The notes under the pieces: model-generated
Database searches by the model: none
What the model saw: the letters and a program-made list of their open reading frames with translations, nothing else
What the model was told of the DNA's origin: nothing
Shown: positions 10,148 to 20,025 of the stretch, piece after piece
Numbering within the stretch: the stretch's first letter is position 1
Layout: each line of letters begins with the position of its first letter
DNA from: Budvicia diplopodorum
GTDB lineage: Bacteria > Pseudomonadota > Gammaproteobacteria > Enterobacterales > Enterobacteriaceae
Length of the DNA stretch: 64,000 nt
Direction of reading: 5' to 3'
NCBI RefSeq assembly: GCF_009800925.1
Contig: NZ_WOYF01000001.1
Span: forward strand, 496,001 to 560,000
Position numbers and translations under genes: made by a program

Positions 10148-11131
10148 ATGCATAAATTTACTAAGGCCGTTGCAGTCATTGGATTGTCGCTGATTATGTC
10201 ACATTCAGCTATTGCCGAATCGATAAAGCTAGGCTTTCTGGTCAAACAACCGGAAGAACCTTGGTTCCAAACTGAATGGGCATTTGCCGATAAAGCGGGT
10301 AAAGATCTTGGCTTTGACGTAATCAAAATTGCCGTTCCTGACGGCGAGAAAACCCTTAATGCCATCGACAGTCTGGCCGCCAGCGGTGCAAAAGGCTTTG
10401 TTATCTGTACTCCCGATCCTAAGTTAGGCTCAGCCATCATGGCTAAGGCTAAAAGCTATAACCTGAAAGTCGTTACCGTTGACGATCAGTTTGTTACCGC
10501 CAAAGGTAAACCGATGGAAAATGTGCCATTGGTCATGATGGCCGCCAGCAAAATCGGTGAGCGTCAGGGCAACGAACTGTGGAAAGAGATGAACAACCGT
10601 AAATGGAATATCGCCGACACGGCGGTAATGGCCATTACGTCAAACGAGCTGGACACCGCCCGTCGCCGTACTAGCGGCTCGATGGATGCCCTGAAAGCCG
10701 CCGGATTCCCTGAAAAACAGATTTATCAGGTTCCAAGCAAGTCTAACGATATCCCGGGTTCATTTGACGCCGCTAACTCGATGCTGGTTCAGCACCCGGA
10801 AGTGAAAAACTGGCTGATTGTCGGCTTTAACGACAACACCATTTTGGGCGGCGTTCGCGCGACCGAAGGCCAAAACTTTAAGCCTGAAAACGTGATCGGT
10901 ATCGGCATTAACGGCGTTGATGCCGTTAACGAACTTTCTAAGTCTAAAGCCACCGGCTTCTACGGTTCACTGTTACCAAGCCCAGATATCCACGGCTATA
11001 AGAGCATTGAAATGCTTTATAACTGGGAAACTAAAGGCGTTGAGCCAGCAAAATTCACCGAAGTGACCGACGTGGTACTGATTACCCGCGATAACTTTAA
11101 AGAAGAGTTGAAAAAGAAAGGCCTGAACTAA
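10148..11131 (+). CDS. araF: L-arabinose ABC transporter, periplasmic binding protein
   Basis: 327 residues with a signal peptide ending near residue 23 (SHSAIA followed by ESIKLGFLVK). The mature protein matches E. coli AraF closely: FLVKQPEEPWFQTEW, CTPDPKLGSAI and SNELDTARRRT are the sugar-binding stretches. It captures L-arabinose in the periplasm for AraGH. AGGAGA lies upstream of the ATG. A strong stem-loop follows the gene before araG, as expected for a binding protein made in excess over the membrane components. Confidence 0.96.
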   Translation: MHKFTKAVAVIGLSLIMSHSAIAESIKLGFLVKQPEEPWFQTEWAFADKAGKDLGFDVIKIAVPDGEKTLNAIDSLAASGAKGFVICTPDPKLGSAIMAKAKSYNLKVVTVDDQFVTAKGKPMENVPLVMMAASKIGERQGNELWKEMNNRKWNIADTAVMAITSNELDTARRRTSGSMDALKAAGFPEKQIYQVPSKSNDIPGSFDAANSMLVQHPEVKNWLIVGFNDNTILGGVRATEGQNFKPENVIGIGINGVDAVNELSKSKATGFYGSLLPSPDIHGYKSIEMLYNWETKGVEPAKFTEVTDVVLITRDNFKEELKKKGLN

Positions 11132-11187
11132 TCGCACCTTCCCAACGTCGCTGATGCTGCAACGTCAAACACAGAGGGAATAAACCG

Positions 11188-11212
11188 GGCAGGCTAACCC
11201 CGTTAGCCTGCC
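11188..11212 (+). other. Intercistronic stem-loop between araF and araG
   Basis: Perfect 11-bp stem (11188-11198 with 11202-11212) and a 3-base loop, with no T-run after it. It is more likely an mRNA 3' end stabiliser or partial terminator that lets araF be expressed above araGH than a full terminator. Confidence 0.6.
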
Positions 11213-11320
11213 AACCTACATTAATAGAGCGTGACATAAAAATAGAAAATGCTGGCTCATCTGCATTCAGGCTTTTGCCTAACGCGAAAGACAGGCCATA
11301 CGAGCATTAAGGAACATATT

Positions 11321-12841
11321 ATGCCTATGCAGCAAACGCCTTATCTCGAATTCTGTAACATTAGCAAAACGTTCCCGGGCGTAAAAGCCTTGCAAAACAT
11401 TAGCTTCAGCTGTTCATCAGGTGAGGTCCATGCGCTAATGGGGGAGAATGGTGCCGGTAAATCAACGCTGCTAAAAATACTCAGTGGTAACTACGATCCC
11501 ACCGAAGGTGAAATTAAAATTAACGGACAGCCGGTAAAATTTAATAACACCATGGATGCCTTAAACGCGGGGGTCGCCATTATTTATCAGGAATTACATT
11601 TAATTCCTGAAATGACGGTAGCCGAAAATATTTACCTCGGTCAGCTCCCCACTAAGGCGGGCATGGTCGACAAAAAGATTCTGAACTTTGAGTCCCGGGT
11701 TCAGTTAGAGCATTTAGGATTAGATATTGATCCCGATACGCCGCTCAAATACCTGTCTATCGGGCAGTGGCAAATGGTAGAAATTGCCAAGGCGCTGGCC
11801 CGAAACGCTAAAGTTATCGCCTTTGATGAGCCCACCAGCTCCCTGTCGGCCCGAGAAATTGAACAACTGTTTCGCGTTATCCGCGAACTGCGCTCCGAAG
11901 GTCGGGTGATTCTGTATGTCTCTCACCGTATGGAAGAGATCTTCGCCCTGAGCGATGCCGTCACCGTATTTAAAGACGGTTGCTACATGAAAACCTTTAG
12001 CGATGTGCCAAATCTCACCCACGACGCACTGGTTCAGACCATGGTCGGCCGCGACATCGGTGATATTTATGATTATAAACCTCGCCCGCACGGCGACGTC
12101 CGTTTTGAACTGAAGTCGGTTAAAGCGCCGGGCGTTAAAAGCCCGATTAGCTTTCAGGTCCGTCAGGGGGAGATTGTCGGGCTATTTGGTTTAGTCGGCG
12201 CAGGCCGAAGTGAACTGCTTAAATCCCTGTTTGGAGCAACAAAAATTACGACCGGAAGCATCGAACTCGACGGCCAGCCAATCCATATTGCCACCCCTAT
12301 CGACGGCATTACTCAAGGCATTATGCTATGTCCTGAAGACCGTAAAACCGACGGCATCATTGCGGTTCATTCGGTCAAAGACAACATCAATATCAGCGCT
12401 CGTCGCAAGACACTAACCGCCGGTTGCCTGATTAATGAGAAATGGGAAAACGAAAATGCGCATATCCGCATTAACGAACTGAATATAAAAACGCCGACCG
12501 CAGAACAGCTGATTATGAACCTCTCCGGCGGCAACCAGCAAAAAGCCATTCTTGGCCGCTGGTTATCCGAAGAGATGAAGGTGATTTTGCTCGATGAACC
12601 AACCCGCGGGATCGACGTTGGCGCTAAGCACGAGATCTACAACGTCATTTATGAACTGGCTAAACGCGGCATTGCCGTGGTGTTCGCCTCCAGCGATCTG
12701 CCGGAAGTACTCGGTCTGGCCGACCGGATTCTGGTGATGCGCGAAGGTGCCCTGTCAGGAGAGTTAACCCATGACGGAGCGAGCGAACAAAAAGCATTAA
12801 GTTTAGCCATGTTAAATACTACCGCCGATGCGGTTGCCTAA
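11321..12841 (+). CDS. araG: L-arabinose ABC transporter, ATP-binding protein
   Basis: 506 residues from the ATG at 11321, which has AAGGA seven bases upstream; an earlier in-frame start at 11249 is not supported by family length. Two fused nucleotide-binding domains of the sugar importer type. Domain 1 has Walker [10 protein letters not shown], signature LSIGQWQ and Walker B FDEPTSS. Domain 2 has the usual degenerate GLVGAGRSE, an intact LSGGNQQ signature and LDEPTRGID. It powers L-arabinose uptake with AraH. The C-terminus matches E. coli AraG. Confidence 0.96.
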   Translation: MPMQQTPYLEFCNISKTFPGVKALQNISFSCSSGEVHALMGENGAGKSTLLKILSGNYDPTEGEIKINGQPVKFNNTMDALNAGVAIIYQELHLIPEMTVAENIYLGQLPTKAGMVDKKILNFESRVQLEHLGLDIDPDTPLKYLSIGQWQMVEIAKALARNAKVIAFDEPTSSLSAREIEQLFRVIRELRSEGRVILYVSHRMEEIFALSDAVTVFKDGCYMKTFSDVPNLTHDALVQTMVGRDIGDIYDYKPRPHGDVRFELKSVKAPGVKSPISFQVRQGEIVGLFGLVGAGRSELLKSLFGATKITTGSIELDGQPIHIATPIDGITQGIMLCPEDRKTDGIIAVHSVKDNINISARRKTLTAGCLINEKWENENAHIRINELNIKTPTAEQLIMNLSGGNQQKAILGRWLSEEMKVILLDEPTRGIDVGAKHEIYNVIYELAKRGIAVVFASSDLPEVLGLADRILVMREGALSGELTHDGASEQKALSLAMLNTTADAVA

Positions 12842-12858
12842 CACAGAAGGAAGTCTTC

Positions 12859-13863
12859 ATGTCGACAATACGTACCACGCCAATATCAGCAAAAGAGCCG
12901 GGCTCCAAAGCCGATAGCCAGATGAGCCTGTCAAAAATTTGGGACAGCTACGGTATGTTAGTAGTTTTCGCCGTACTGTTTATTGCCTGTGCCCTGTTCA
13001 TCCCTAACTTTGCCTCTTGGATTAACATGCGAGGCTTAGGCTTAGCCATTTCCATGTCGGGCATGGTCGCCTGTGGCATGCTGTTTTGTCTGGCATCCGG
13101 CGACTTCGACCTGTCCGTCGCTTCCGTAATTGCCTGCTCCGGCGTCACCGCGTCCGTGGTCATTAACCAAACTGAGAGTATCACGCTGGGCATTGCCGCC
13201 GGTTTATTACTGGGCGTTGTCTTTGGGTTACTGAACGGTTTTGTGATCGCCCGTTTAAAGATTAATGCACTGATTACAACGCTGGCCACCATGCAAATGG
13301 CCCGGGGTTTAGCCTATATCATTTCAGACGGCAAGGCCGTTGGCATTGAAGATGAGCGTTTCTTTACCCTAGGCAACACCAGCTGGCTTGGTATGCCGGT
13401 GCCTATCTGGATCACCCTATTCTGTTTTATTCTGTTCGGATTCTTGCTCAATAAAACCACCTTTGGCCGCAATACGCTGGCAGTAGGCGGTAATGAAGAA
13501 GCCTCACGCTTAGCTGGCGTTCCGGTGGTTCGCACCAAAATCATTATCTTTGCCTTATCCGGATTAATTTCTGCCGCCGCCGGTATTATTCTGGCTTCGC
13601 GTATGACCAGCGGACAGCCAATGACCTCGGTAGGCTACGAGCTGATCGTTATCTCTGCCTGCGTATTGGGCGGTGTGTCGCTGAAAGGCGGTATCGGTAA
13701 GATTTCTTATGTTATTGCTGGCGTATTGATTTTAGGTACGGTAGAAAACGCCATGAACCTGCTGAATATCTCGCCGTTCTATCAATATGTTGTACGTGGT
13801 CTAATATTACTTGCCGCCGTCATTTTTGACCGCTATAAGCAACTGGCGAAACAGAAAGCTTAA
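12859..13863 (+). CDS. araH: L-arabinose ABC transporter, permease
   Basis: 334 residues, BPD_transp_2 family, about 8-10 membrane segments. It is nearly collinear with E. coli AraH, for example [39 protein letters not shown] and [16 protein letters not shown]. It is presumed to act as a homodimer with AraG. It starts 17 bases after araG and is followed 17 bases later by araC, so all four genes are probably one transcript. Confidence 0.96.
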   Translation: MSTIRTTPISAKEPGSKADSQMSLSKIWDSYGMLVVFAVLFIACALFIPNFASWINMRGLGLAISMSGMVACGMLFCLASGDFDLSVASVIACSGVTASVVINQTESITLGIAAGLLLGVVFGLLNGFVIARLKINALITTLATMQMARGLAYIISDGKAVGIEDERFFTLGNTSWLGMPVPIWITLFCFILFGFLLNKTTFGRNTLAVGGNEEASRLAGVPVVRTKIIIFALSGLISAAAGIILASRMTSGQPMTSVGYELIVISACVLGGVSLKGGIGKISYVIAGVLILGTVENAMNLLNISPFYQYVVRGLILLAAVIFDRYKQLAKQKA

Positions 13864-13880
13864 CTGCCCGAGGAAAAAAC

Positions 13881-14789
13881 GTGTATCAAAGAATAGCACC
13901 TGAGTTACAGCCAAACCCTCTACTGCCCGGATACACGTTTAATGCCTATCTGGTGGCGGGCCTAACGCCAATTATCGTTGACGGGCCGCTCGATTTCTTT
14001 ATCGATCGGCCAAACGGAATGAAAGGTTATATTTTAAATTTAACCGTTAAGGGACAGGGGCAAATTTTTGACGGTGAGCAGGCATTTTTTTGTAATCCCG
14101 GCGATATGCTGCTGTTCCAGCCTAAAGAATCCCACTACTACGGGCGTTCTCCCAATAGTGATTGTTGGTATCACCGTTGGATCTATTTTCGCCCAAGAGC
14201 CTATTGGGCAGACTGGTTAGAGTGGTACAGCCAAACGAATAGAGTTGGCCGTATGACGCTTCCGTCCGAAGCTCTTCAGGAAGAGTTTGAGCAGCTGTTT
14301 ACCTCAATTGAAAAAACTCACCAGTCCGGCAGGCGTTTATCCGAAGAGCTGGCAATGAACCTTCTGGAACGCCTGCTGCTGCGCTGCATGGAAGAAGACC
14401 CTCAGTCACCGCAAAAAATTATGGATCCACGCATTATTGAGGCCTGTCAGTTTATGACCGGCAACCTGTCAGACGACGTACGCATTGAAGATATCGCCAA
14501 TCACGTTTGTCTTTCCCCTTCCCGGCTAGCGCATCTGTTTCGTGAGCAGGTTGGCATCAACATGCTACGCTGGCGTGAAGATCAGCGGGTTATCCGGGCT
14601 AAGCTGCTACTGCAGACCACGCAGGAATCCATTGCTGGCGTAGGCCGTATCGTTGGTTATGATGACCAACTGTATTTCTCCCGAGTCTTTCGTAAGCGGG
14701 TTGGCGTCAGCCCCAGTGATTTTCGCCGACGCAACGTGGAACTGACCACCTATACGGAATCAGCGACGGAGTTCCAAACGGAAGAGTAA
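13881..14789 (+). CDS. araC: AraC, arabinose operon regulator
   Basis: 302 residues with a GTG start, GAGGA seven bases upstream. The N-terminal arabinose-binding cupin domain shows [19 protein letters not shown], as in E. coli AraC. The C-terminal domain (about 183-290) has two helix-turn-helix motifs, with [20 protein letters not shown] and a second near [18 protein letters not shown]. It represses or activates araBAD and araFGH depending on arabinose. Placement at the end of araFGH means the regulator is made with the transporter, unlike the E. coli araC-araBAD divergence. Confidence 0.94.
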   Translation: MYQRIAPELQPNPLLPGYTFNAYLVAGLTPIIVDGPLDFFIDRPNGMKGYILNLTVKGQGQIFDGEQAFFCNPGDMLLFQPKESHYYGRSPNSDCWYHRWIYFRPRAYWADWLEWYSQTNRVGRMTLPSEALQEEFEQLFTSIEKTHQSGRRLSEELAMNLLERLLLRCMEEDPQSPQKIMDPRIIEACQFMTGNLSDDVRIEDIANHVCLSPSRLAHLFREQVGINMLRWREDQRVIRAKLLLQTTQESIAGVGRIVGYDDQLYFSRVFRKRVGVSPSDFRRRNVELTTYTESATEFQTEE

Positions 14790-14811
14790 CGCATTGAGCA
14801 CAAAATAACCG

Positions 14812-14846
14812 ACGGGAAGATAGCGTTATTATCTTCCCGTTTTTTT
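14812..14846 (+). terminator. Rho-independent terminator of araFGH-araC
   Basis: Perfect 11-bp stem (14812-14822 with 14830-14840), 7-base loop, then seven T. It lies 23 bases after the araC stop. Confidence 0.9.
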
Positions 14847-15442
14847 ATTATTATTCGGCAATAACCTTATATTATATGTAGGTGTCTCGTTTCAGCTTTA
14901 TTTAAAAACAAATAAATAACACTCATTATTTATCCTATTTATTAAAAACAGCAGATTTATTATTGTTAATAATAGAAATAAAACGCTTACAAATTAAAAG
15001 CCAATTTATTACAAATGAAATTAGATAAACAACCAACCATTTTGGCTATTTTAATAAATAGCTGATTAATCCCTATGCATAACAAACTATTATCCGCTGA
15101 TTTAACCACTAACAAAATTGTGATCGGCCTCCCAAACTAGAATGGAGACATAAAAATCCATATAAATAGCAAATATATACATAACCATTTTGTCAGTAAA
15201 TCTCTACAGTCCTTATGTGATAGCAATATAAATCTAGGAATTAACTAAAAATGGTTAAGCTTTACTAATTTTATATTCAGCCCTATTTTGTAGCTAACTT
15301 TTACATAACACCGCTTAGCATAATATGAAAATCTCCCTTTTTTCTTCACATGGAGTGATGAAAAATAACACCGTACCCTCCTATCTAATGAGAAAGGGTG
15401 CAATATCTGTTTGCTATTATTAGCACCAGCCAGAGGTATACA
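14847..15442. promoter_or_regulatory. AT-rich leader region of the second sugar importer operon
   Basis: About 600 bases with no gene and strongly AT-rich composition. It must contain the promoter for the downstream operon. A TGTGA half-site of CRP type occurs at about 15119-15123 and another at about 15217-15221. An AraC-like half-site pattern (TATGCATAACA) begins at 15074. None is a complete match, so all are candidates. Confidence 0.35.
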
Positions 15443-16426
15443 ATGAGTCGAATGAATTTAAAAAAATTATTGTCCGTCAGTTTGCTGGGAATAATGGTTT
15501 ATTCCACCGGAGCAATGGCAAAAGAAGTTGAAGTAGTTAATATTTCAAAAATAGCCGGAATGCCTTGGTTTAACCGTATGGGTGATGGCGTAGCGAATGC
15601 CGCTAAAGATCTTGGTATTAAAGCCTATCAGGTTGGTCCGTCAAGCACCGATGCACCACAACAGGTTAAAATTATTGAAGATTTAATTGCTAAAAACGTT
15701 TCTGCTATCACTATCGTGCCGAATGATGCCGATGTGTTGGAGCCGGTATTCAAAAAAGCGCGCAGCGCGGGGATCGTGGTATTAACCAACGAATCACCGG
15801 GGCAGCCAAGCGCCAACTGGGACGTTGAAATCATCGATAATGCTAAATTCGCCGCAGACAACGTAGAAGAAATGGCTAAAGCGATAGGCGGTAAAGGCGG
15901 CTACGTTATCTACGTGGGCGGATTAACCGTTCCTCAGCACAACCTGTGGGCTGACCTGTTCGTAAAATATCAAAAAGAGCACTATCCGGAAATGTTCGAA
16001 GTGACCAGCCGTATGCCGGTTGCTGAAAATATCGATGACGCTCGTCGTACCACGTTAGACCTAATGAAAGCTCACCCGGACATGAAAGGCATTGTTGCTT
16101 TCGGTTCTCAGGGCCCAATCGGTGCTGGCCGTGCGGTTAAAGAGAAACGTGCCCAGGGTAAAGTATTCGTATTCGGCATGATGATCCCTTCACAGGCAGC
16201 CTCTTTAGTTAAGAGCGGTGACATTGCGATGGGCGTAACCTATGACCCAGCTTCGGCTGGCTATGCGTTAACCGCCGTAGCAAACAAAATCATCAAAGGC
16301 GAAGCAATCACCAAAGACTTAGAAATTCCAAACCTTGGTAAAGCCGATGTTGACATGGAAAAGCACATCATTAAGTTCCACAAAATTCTGCGCGTCACTA
16401 AAGATAACGTAGATAGCCTATATTAA
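15443..16426 (+). CDS. Sugar-type ABC transporter, periplasmic binding protein (LsrB/RhaS-like)
   Basis: 327 residues from the ATG at 15443, preceded by AGAGGT. A signal peptide ends near residue 26 (STGAMA then KEVEVVNISK). The type I periplasmic binding fold follows and resembles LsrB, including the PKLVG-like SKIAG near the start and the C-terminal FHKILRVTKDNVDSLY. The residues that hold autoinducer-2 in LsrB do not appear conserved by eye, so AI-2 is an unlikely ligand. The substrate is unknown; a pentose, hexose or polyol is plausible. First gene of a four-gene operon and followed by a strong stem-loop. Confidence 0.8.
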   Translation: MSRMNLKKLLSVSLLGIMVYSTGAMAKEVEVVNISKIAGMPWFNRMGDGVANAAKDLGIKAYQVGPSSTDAPQQVKIIEDLIAKNVSAITIVPNDADVLEPVFKKARSAGIVVLTNESPGQPSANWDVEIIDNAKFAADNVEEMAKAIGGKGGYVIYVGGLTVPQHNLWADLFVKYQKEHYPEMFEVTSRMPVAENIDDARRTTLDLMKAHPDMKGIVAFGSQGPIGAGRAVKEKRAQGKVFVFGMMIPSQAASLVKSGDIAMGVTYDPASAGYALTAVANKIIKGEAITKDLEIPNLGKADVDMEKHIIKFHKILRVTKDNVDSLY

Positions 16427-16435
16427 TAGATGTAC

Positions 16436-16475
16436 CAACACGCCCCTGCCGATAACCTGCGGCAGGGGCGTGTTG
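16436..16475 (+). other. Intercistronic stem-loop after the binding-protein gene
   Basis: Perfect 15-bp GC-rich stem (16436-16450 with 16461-16475) with a 10-base loop and no T-run. It lies 10 bases after the binding-protein stop and 45 bases before the ATPase gene, so it probably protects the upstream mRNA segment. Confidence 0.65.
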
Positions 16476-16520
16476 CATTGGTTCACTCAATTTGGTTGTA
16501 CAGCCAAGTAAGAGGTAGAA

Positions 16521-18002
16521 ATGAAACCCTTTATTTCACTGGGAAATATCAGTAAAACCTTCTATGGCGTGAAGGCTTTGGATAACATGGCATTGACGCT
16601 ACTCCCCGGGGAAGTTCACTGTCTGGCCGGGCAGAATGGCTGTGGAAAATCAACGCTGATAAAAATTATCTCCGGCGTTTATCAACCGGATGCCAACGCT
16701 GAAATTGTTATCGATGGCAAACGGTACTCGCACCTTTCACCGATAGATTCCGTTAAAGCGGGCGTTCAGGTTATCTATCAGGACTTGTCACTGTTTCCTA
16801 ACCTGACCGTTGCTGAAAACATCGGTATTAACCAGTATCACCACCACCTTATCGTTAACAAAGGTGAAATTCGTCGCATTGCCGAACTAACAATAAAAAG
16901 TATCGATGCCAATCTGGATCTCGATGCCACGGTAGAATCGCTGCCGATAGCTCAGCGTCAGATTGTGGCTATCTGCCGGGCCCTTTCTCAGGAAGCGAAG
17001 CTTATCATTATGGATGAGCCAACGGCTTCGCTGACCATGCAGGAAGTTAAAGGCCTACTGCGGGTCGTTCATGACCTGAAAAAACAAAACATTTGCGTGG
17101 TTTTCGTTAGCCACCGTTTAGACGAAGTGATGGAAATTTCTGACCGAATTACCGTGCTTAAAGACGGTAAGCTAGTAGGAACCTACCCTGCAGCCGAAAT
17201 AGACAATAAGAAACTGGCGTTCCTGATGACCGGAAAAGAGTTCTCTTACGCCGTGCTCCCTCCCATTACTGAAAAAAACGATCTGGCGCTGGAAGTTCAA
17301 AACCTCAGCCGCGGGCATGAATATAAAAACATTTCCCTTAGCGTACATAAGGGAGAGATTGTCGCCATTACCGGCCTGCTGGGAGCCGGGCGAACCGAGC
17401 TATGCCTTAGCCTGTTCGGGCTCACCAAGCCAGACTCTGGCCAGATTCGGCTGGAAGGTAAACCGGTAAGCTTTTCCAGCAATCGTGACGCGGTAAAAGC
17501 GGGCATCGGCTACGTATCAGAAGACCGAATGAGCACCGGACTGGTGATGGAGCAGTCGATCAATGACAACATTATTTCAACCGTACTAGATCGCCTAAAA
17601 ACCCCGTTCCGCCTGCTAGATAGAACCAAATCCGACAAGGTGGTGAACGATCTGGTCGAGCAGTTGACCATTAAAATTGGCAGCATCCATTTGCCGGTCA
17701 ATACCCTGTCGGGCGGCAATGCCCAGCGCGTAGCGATTGCTAAATGGCTGGCGATTAATCCTAAGGTGTTGATTCTCGATGCGCCGACCGTTGGCGTTGA
17801 TATCGCCAACAAAGCGGGGATTTATCAAATTATCTCAGCCCTGTCGCAAAAAGGTATTGCGGTGCTGATGATCACCGATGAGATCGATGAAGCCTTCTTT
17901 AACAGCCATCGAATTTTAGTCATGCGTAAAGGCGAAATAACCGCGGAGTTCTTACCGGGTGAAACAACGGAAGCCGCACTGGCAGAGGTGGTAAATGGTT
18001 AA
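16521..18002 (+). CDS. Sugar-type ABC transporter, dual ATP-binding protein
   Basis: 493 residues, two fused nucleotide-binding domains of the RbsA/AraG/LsrA type. Domain 1 has Walker A GQNGCGKST and Walker B MDEPTASL, but its signature is the weak LPIAQRQ. Domain 2 has GLLGAGRTE in place of Walker A, an intact LSGGNAQ signature, and LDAPTVGVD with Ala421 where the catalytic glutamate normally sits. One composite ATP site therefore looks intact and the other fully degenerate. It overlaps the first permease gene by 8 bases. Energises import of an unidentified sugar-like substrate. Confidence 0.85.
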   Translation: MKPFISLGNISKTFYGVKALDNMALTLLPGEVHCLAGQNGCGKSTLIKIISGVYQPDANAEIVIDGKRYSHLSPIDSVKAGVQVIYQDLSLFPNLTVAENIGINQYHHHLIVNKGEIRRIAELTIKSIDANLDLDATVESLPIAQRQIVAICRALSQEAKLIIMDEPTASLTMQEVKGLLRVVHDLKKQNICVVFVSHRLDEVMEISDRITVLKDGKLVGTYPAAEIDNKKLAFLMTGKEFSYAVLPPITEKNDLALEVQNLSRGHEYKNISLSVHKGEIVAITGLLGAGRTELCLSLFGLTKPDSGQIRLEGKPVSFSSNRDAVKAGIGYVSEDRMSTGLVMEQSINDNIISTVLDRLKTPFRLLDRTKSDKVVNDLVEQLTIKIGSIHLPVNTLSGGNAQRVAIAKWLAINPKVLILDAPTVGVDIANKAGIYQIISALSQKGIAVLMITDEIDEAFFNSHRILVMRKGEITAEFLPGETTEAALAEVVNG

Positions 18003-18969
18003 GAAGCTAGGGATAAAACCCCATGAGATATTTTTGGGATTAACCATTCTGGTCATTGGCGGTTACCTTTCATTTTCTACCGCTGACTTTATGACGTTTG
18101 GCAATATCTATGATTTAGTCAACAACTACGCGATGTTGACCATTCTAGCCTGCGGCCTGTTTATCGTTCTGATTTCCGGCGGCATTGATATTTCATTTCC
18201 GGCCATGACGATTATTTCTCAGTACGTTATGGTGACGCTGATTCAGGGCACTACCGGCAATTTTGCCATAGCCTTTGCGCTTTCCGGCGGTCTTGGCCTG
18301 CTGCTCGGGCTGGTGAATGCGGTATTGGTGAACCGGCTAAAAGTCCCGTCGATCATCATCACCATTTCAACCCTGAATATTTTCTACGGCCTGTTGCTGT
18401 ACCTGACCAAAGGTATCTGGCTGTATAGCTATCCGGAGTGGTTTGAAAAGGGCATATCTCTATTCAAGTTTACCGCCGCTGACGGCTATGACTATGGGCT
18501 AACGCTGCCGCTGATTACGCTAACTGTCGTGGTGGCACTAACCGGTTTTATCATGAATAAAACCAGCGTTGGCCGAATGATTTATGCGATGGGCGGCAAT
18601 AAAGAAGCGGCTTCCCGTATGGGTTTCGGCATCTTTAAGCTGCAGCTGTTTGTCTATGGCTACATGGGGCTAATGTCCGGCGTGGCCGGCGTTGTTCAAT
18701 CCGCAACCGTACTAACCGTTGCGCCTGACTCGCTGCTCGGCTATGAGCTTACCGTTCTGGCCGCCGTGGTATTGGGCGGAACCAGCATCGTTGGCGGGCG
18801 AGGCACGCTGTTGGGTACCCTGCTCGGCGTAATTCTATTAGCGGTGTTACAAAACGGATTGAACCTGCTGGGCATTTCCTCTTACTGGCATACGGTGGTC
18901 ACAGGTTTAGTTATTGTCGTTAGTATCAGTATGACGGCATGGAGCCAGCGTAAAGGTCAGGGGGCATAA
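17995..18969 (+). CDS. Sugar-type ABC transporter, permease 1
   Basis: 324 residues, BPD_transp_2 family, about 9-10 hydrophobic segments. Family landmarks are visible: the SGGIDISFPAM segment, GRMIYAMGGNKEAASRMG and AAVVLGGTSIVGGRGT. It overlaps the ATPase gene by 8 bases and is followed three bases later by a second, different permease gene. Two permeases suggest a heterodimeric channel, as in LsrC/LsrD or YtfT/YjfF. The substrate cannot be read from the sequence. Confidence 0.85.
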   Translation: MVKKLGIKPHEIFLGLTILVIGGYLSFSTADFMTFGNIYDLVNNYAMLTILACGLFIVLISGGIDISFPAMTIISQYVMVTLIQGTTGNFAIAFALSGGLGLLLGLVNAVLVNRLKVPSIIITISTLNIFYGLLLYLTKGIWLYSYPEWFEKGISLFKFTAADGYDYGLTLPLITLTVVVALTGFIMNKTSVGRMIYAMGGNKEAASRMGFGIFKLQLFVYGYMGLMSGVAGVVQSATVLTVAPDSLLGYELTVLAAVVLGGTSIVGGRGTLLGTLLGVILLAVLQNGLNLLGISSYWHTVVTGLVIVVSISMTAWSQRKGQGA

Positions 18970-18972
18970 ACC

Positions 18973-19935
18973 ATGAGCGCAAGAAAAGTAAAAGATAACG
19001 TCGAGATCTACTTAAGCCTGTTAATCGGCGTGGTGGTGGTTGCCTTTAGTATTCTGATGCCAAGCATCTTCTGGTCATCGGCTAACTTTCAATCGATAGC
19101 CTCTCAGATGCCGGTACTCGGCGTTTTAGCGCTGGCGATGGCGGTGACCATGCTCACCGGCGGTATTAATTTGTCGATTATTGCCACCATGAACGCCTGT
19201 GGCTTAGTGATGGCGTGGGTCGCTACTAGCTATCCGCCCACCGCCGGTAGCATGGCTCTGGTTGTGCTGGTCGGCATGGCAATGGCGATGGTGATTGGCG
19301 CAATCAACGGGTTCTTAATCGCCGTGGTTCGCGTTTCGCCGATTCTGGCTACGCTGGGTATCATGACGCTGCTGAACGGCATCAATATTCTGATCTCCAG
19401 AGGCTCAGCTATTTCGAACTTCCCGGACTATATACTGACGATTAACAGCGCTAATTTACTCGGCATTCCGGTTCCCCTGTTAGTGTTCTTAGCCGTGGTC
19501 GCCATCATGTGGGTCATATTAGAGAAATCGGCCTTTGGCCGGACAATCTACTTAATCGGCTCCAACGAACAGGCTACCCACTATTCCGGGATCAATACCC
19601 GAAAAACTATCGTTTGGGTTTATATTTTGTCATCGATCCTGTGCGTTATCGCCGCCCTGCTGATGATGTCAAAGCTTAACTCGGCCAAAGCCTCTTACGG
19701 CGAGTCTTACCTGCTGGTATCGATTCTGGCGGCGGTATTAGGCGGAATTAACCCTGACGGCGGGTTTGGTAAAGTCTTTGGTATGGTGATGGCGCTGATA
19801 TTGCTACAAATGCTGGAGAGCGGGCTAAATATTCTCGGCGTGAGTAGCTATATTACTATGGCGATGTGGGGCGGACTGTTGCTGGCGTTTATCTTTTTGA
19901 AGGGGATAAACCTTTCGCGGGCGTTTGGGAAATAA
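18973..19935 (+). CDS. Sugar-type ABC transporter, permease 2
   Basis: 320 residues, the same family as the preceding gene but clearly divergent from it. The landmarks are LTGGINLSIIATMNACG, GRTIYLIGSNEQATHYSG and ILAAVLGGINPDGGFGK. It is the last gene of the operon; no catabolic enzyme or regulator follows, and the next element is an intergenic repeat and then yajQ on the other strand. It probably pairs with permease 1 to form the membrane channel. Confidence 0.85.
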   Translation: MSARKVKDNVEIYLSLLIGVVVVAFSILMPSIFWSSANFQSIASQMPVLGVLALAMAVTMLTGGINLSIIATMNACGLVMAWVATSYPPTAGSMALVVLVGMAMAMVIGAINGFLIAVVRVSPILATLGIMTLLNGINILISRGSAISNFPDYILTINSANLLGIPVPLLVFLAVVAIMWVILEKSAFGRTIYLIGSNEQATHYSGINTRKTIVWVYILSSILCVIAALLMMSKLNSAKASYGESYLLVSILAAVLGGINPDGGFGKVFGMVMALILLQMLESGLNILGVSSYITMAMWGGLLLAFIFLKGINLSRAFGK

Positions 19936-20025
19936 GTTTTCTGTTTCACGAAAAAGGTCTGACTTTGTCGGGAATGCCTATCGGTTAAGCACCTCGACAT
20001 TAGTATGCCCTTCCAAGTTTTTGGG

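Noticed and set aside
10063-10440. 125-codon minus-strand frame across the araF start
   Set aside because: Antisense to araF and to its leader; no family resemblance.
15443-19935. Naming the second importer lsrBACD (autoinducer-2)
   Set aside because: No lsrK, lsrR, lsrF or lsrG nearby, gene order differs, and the expected AI-2 contact residues are not kept by eye.
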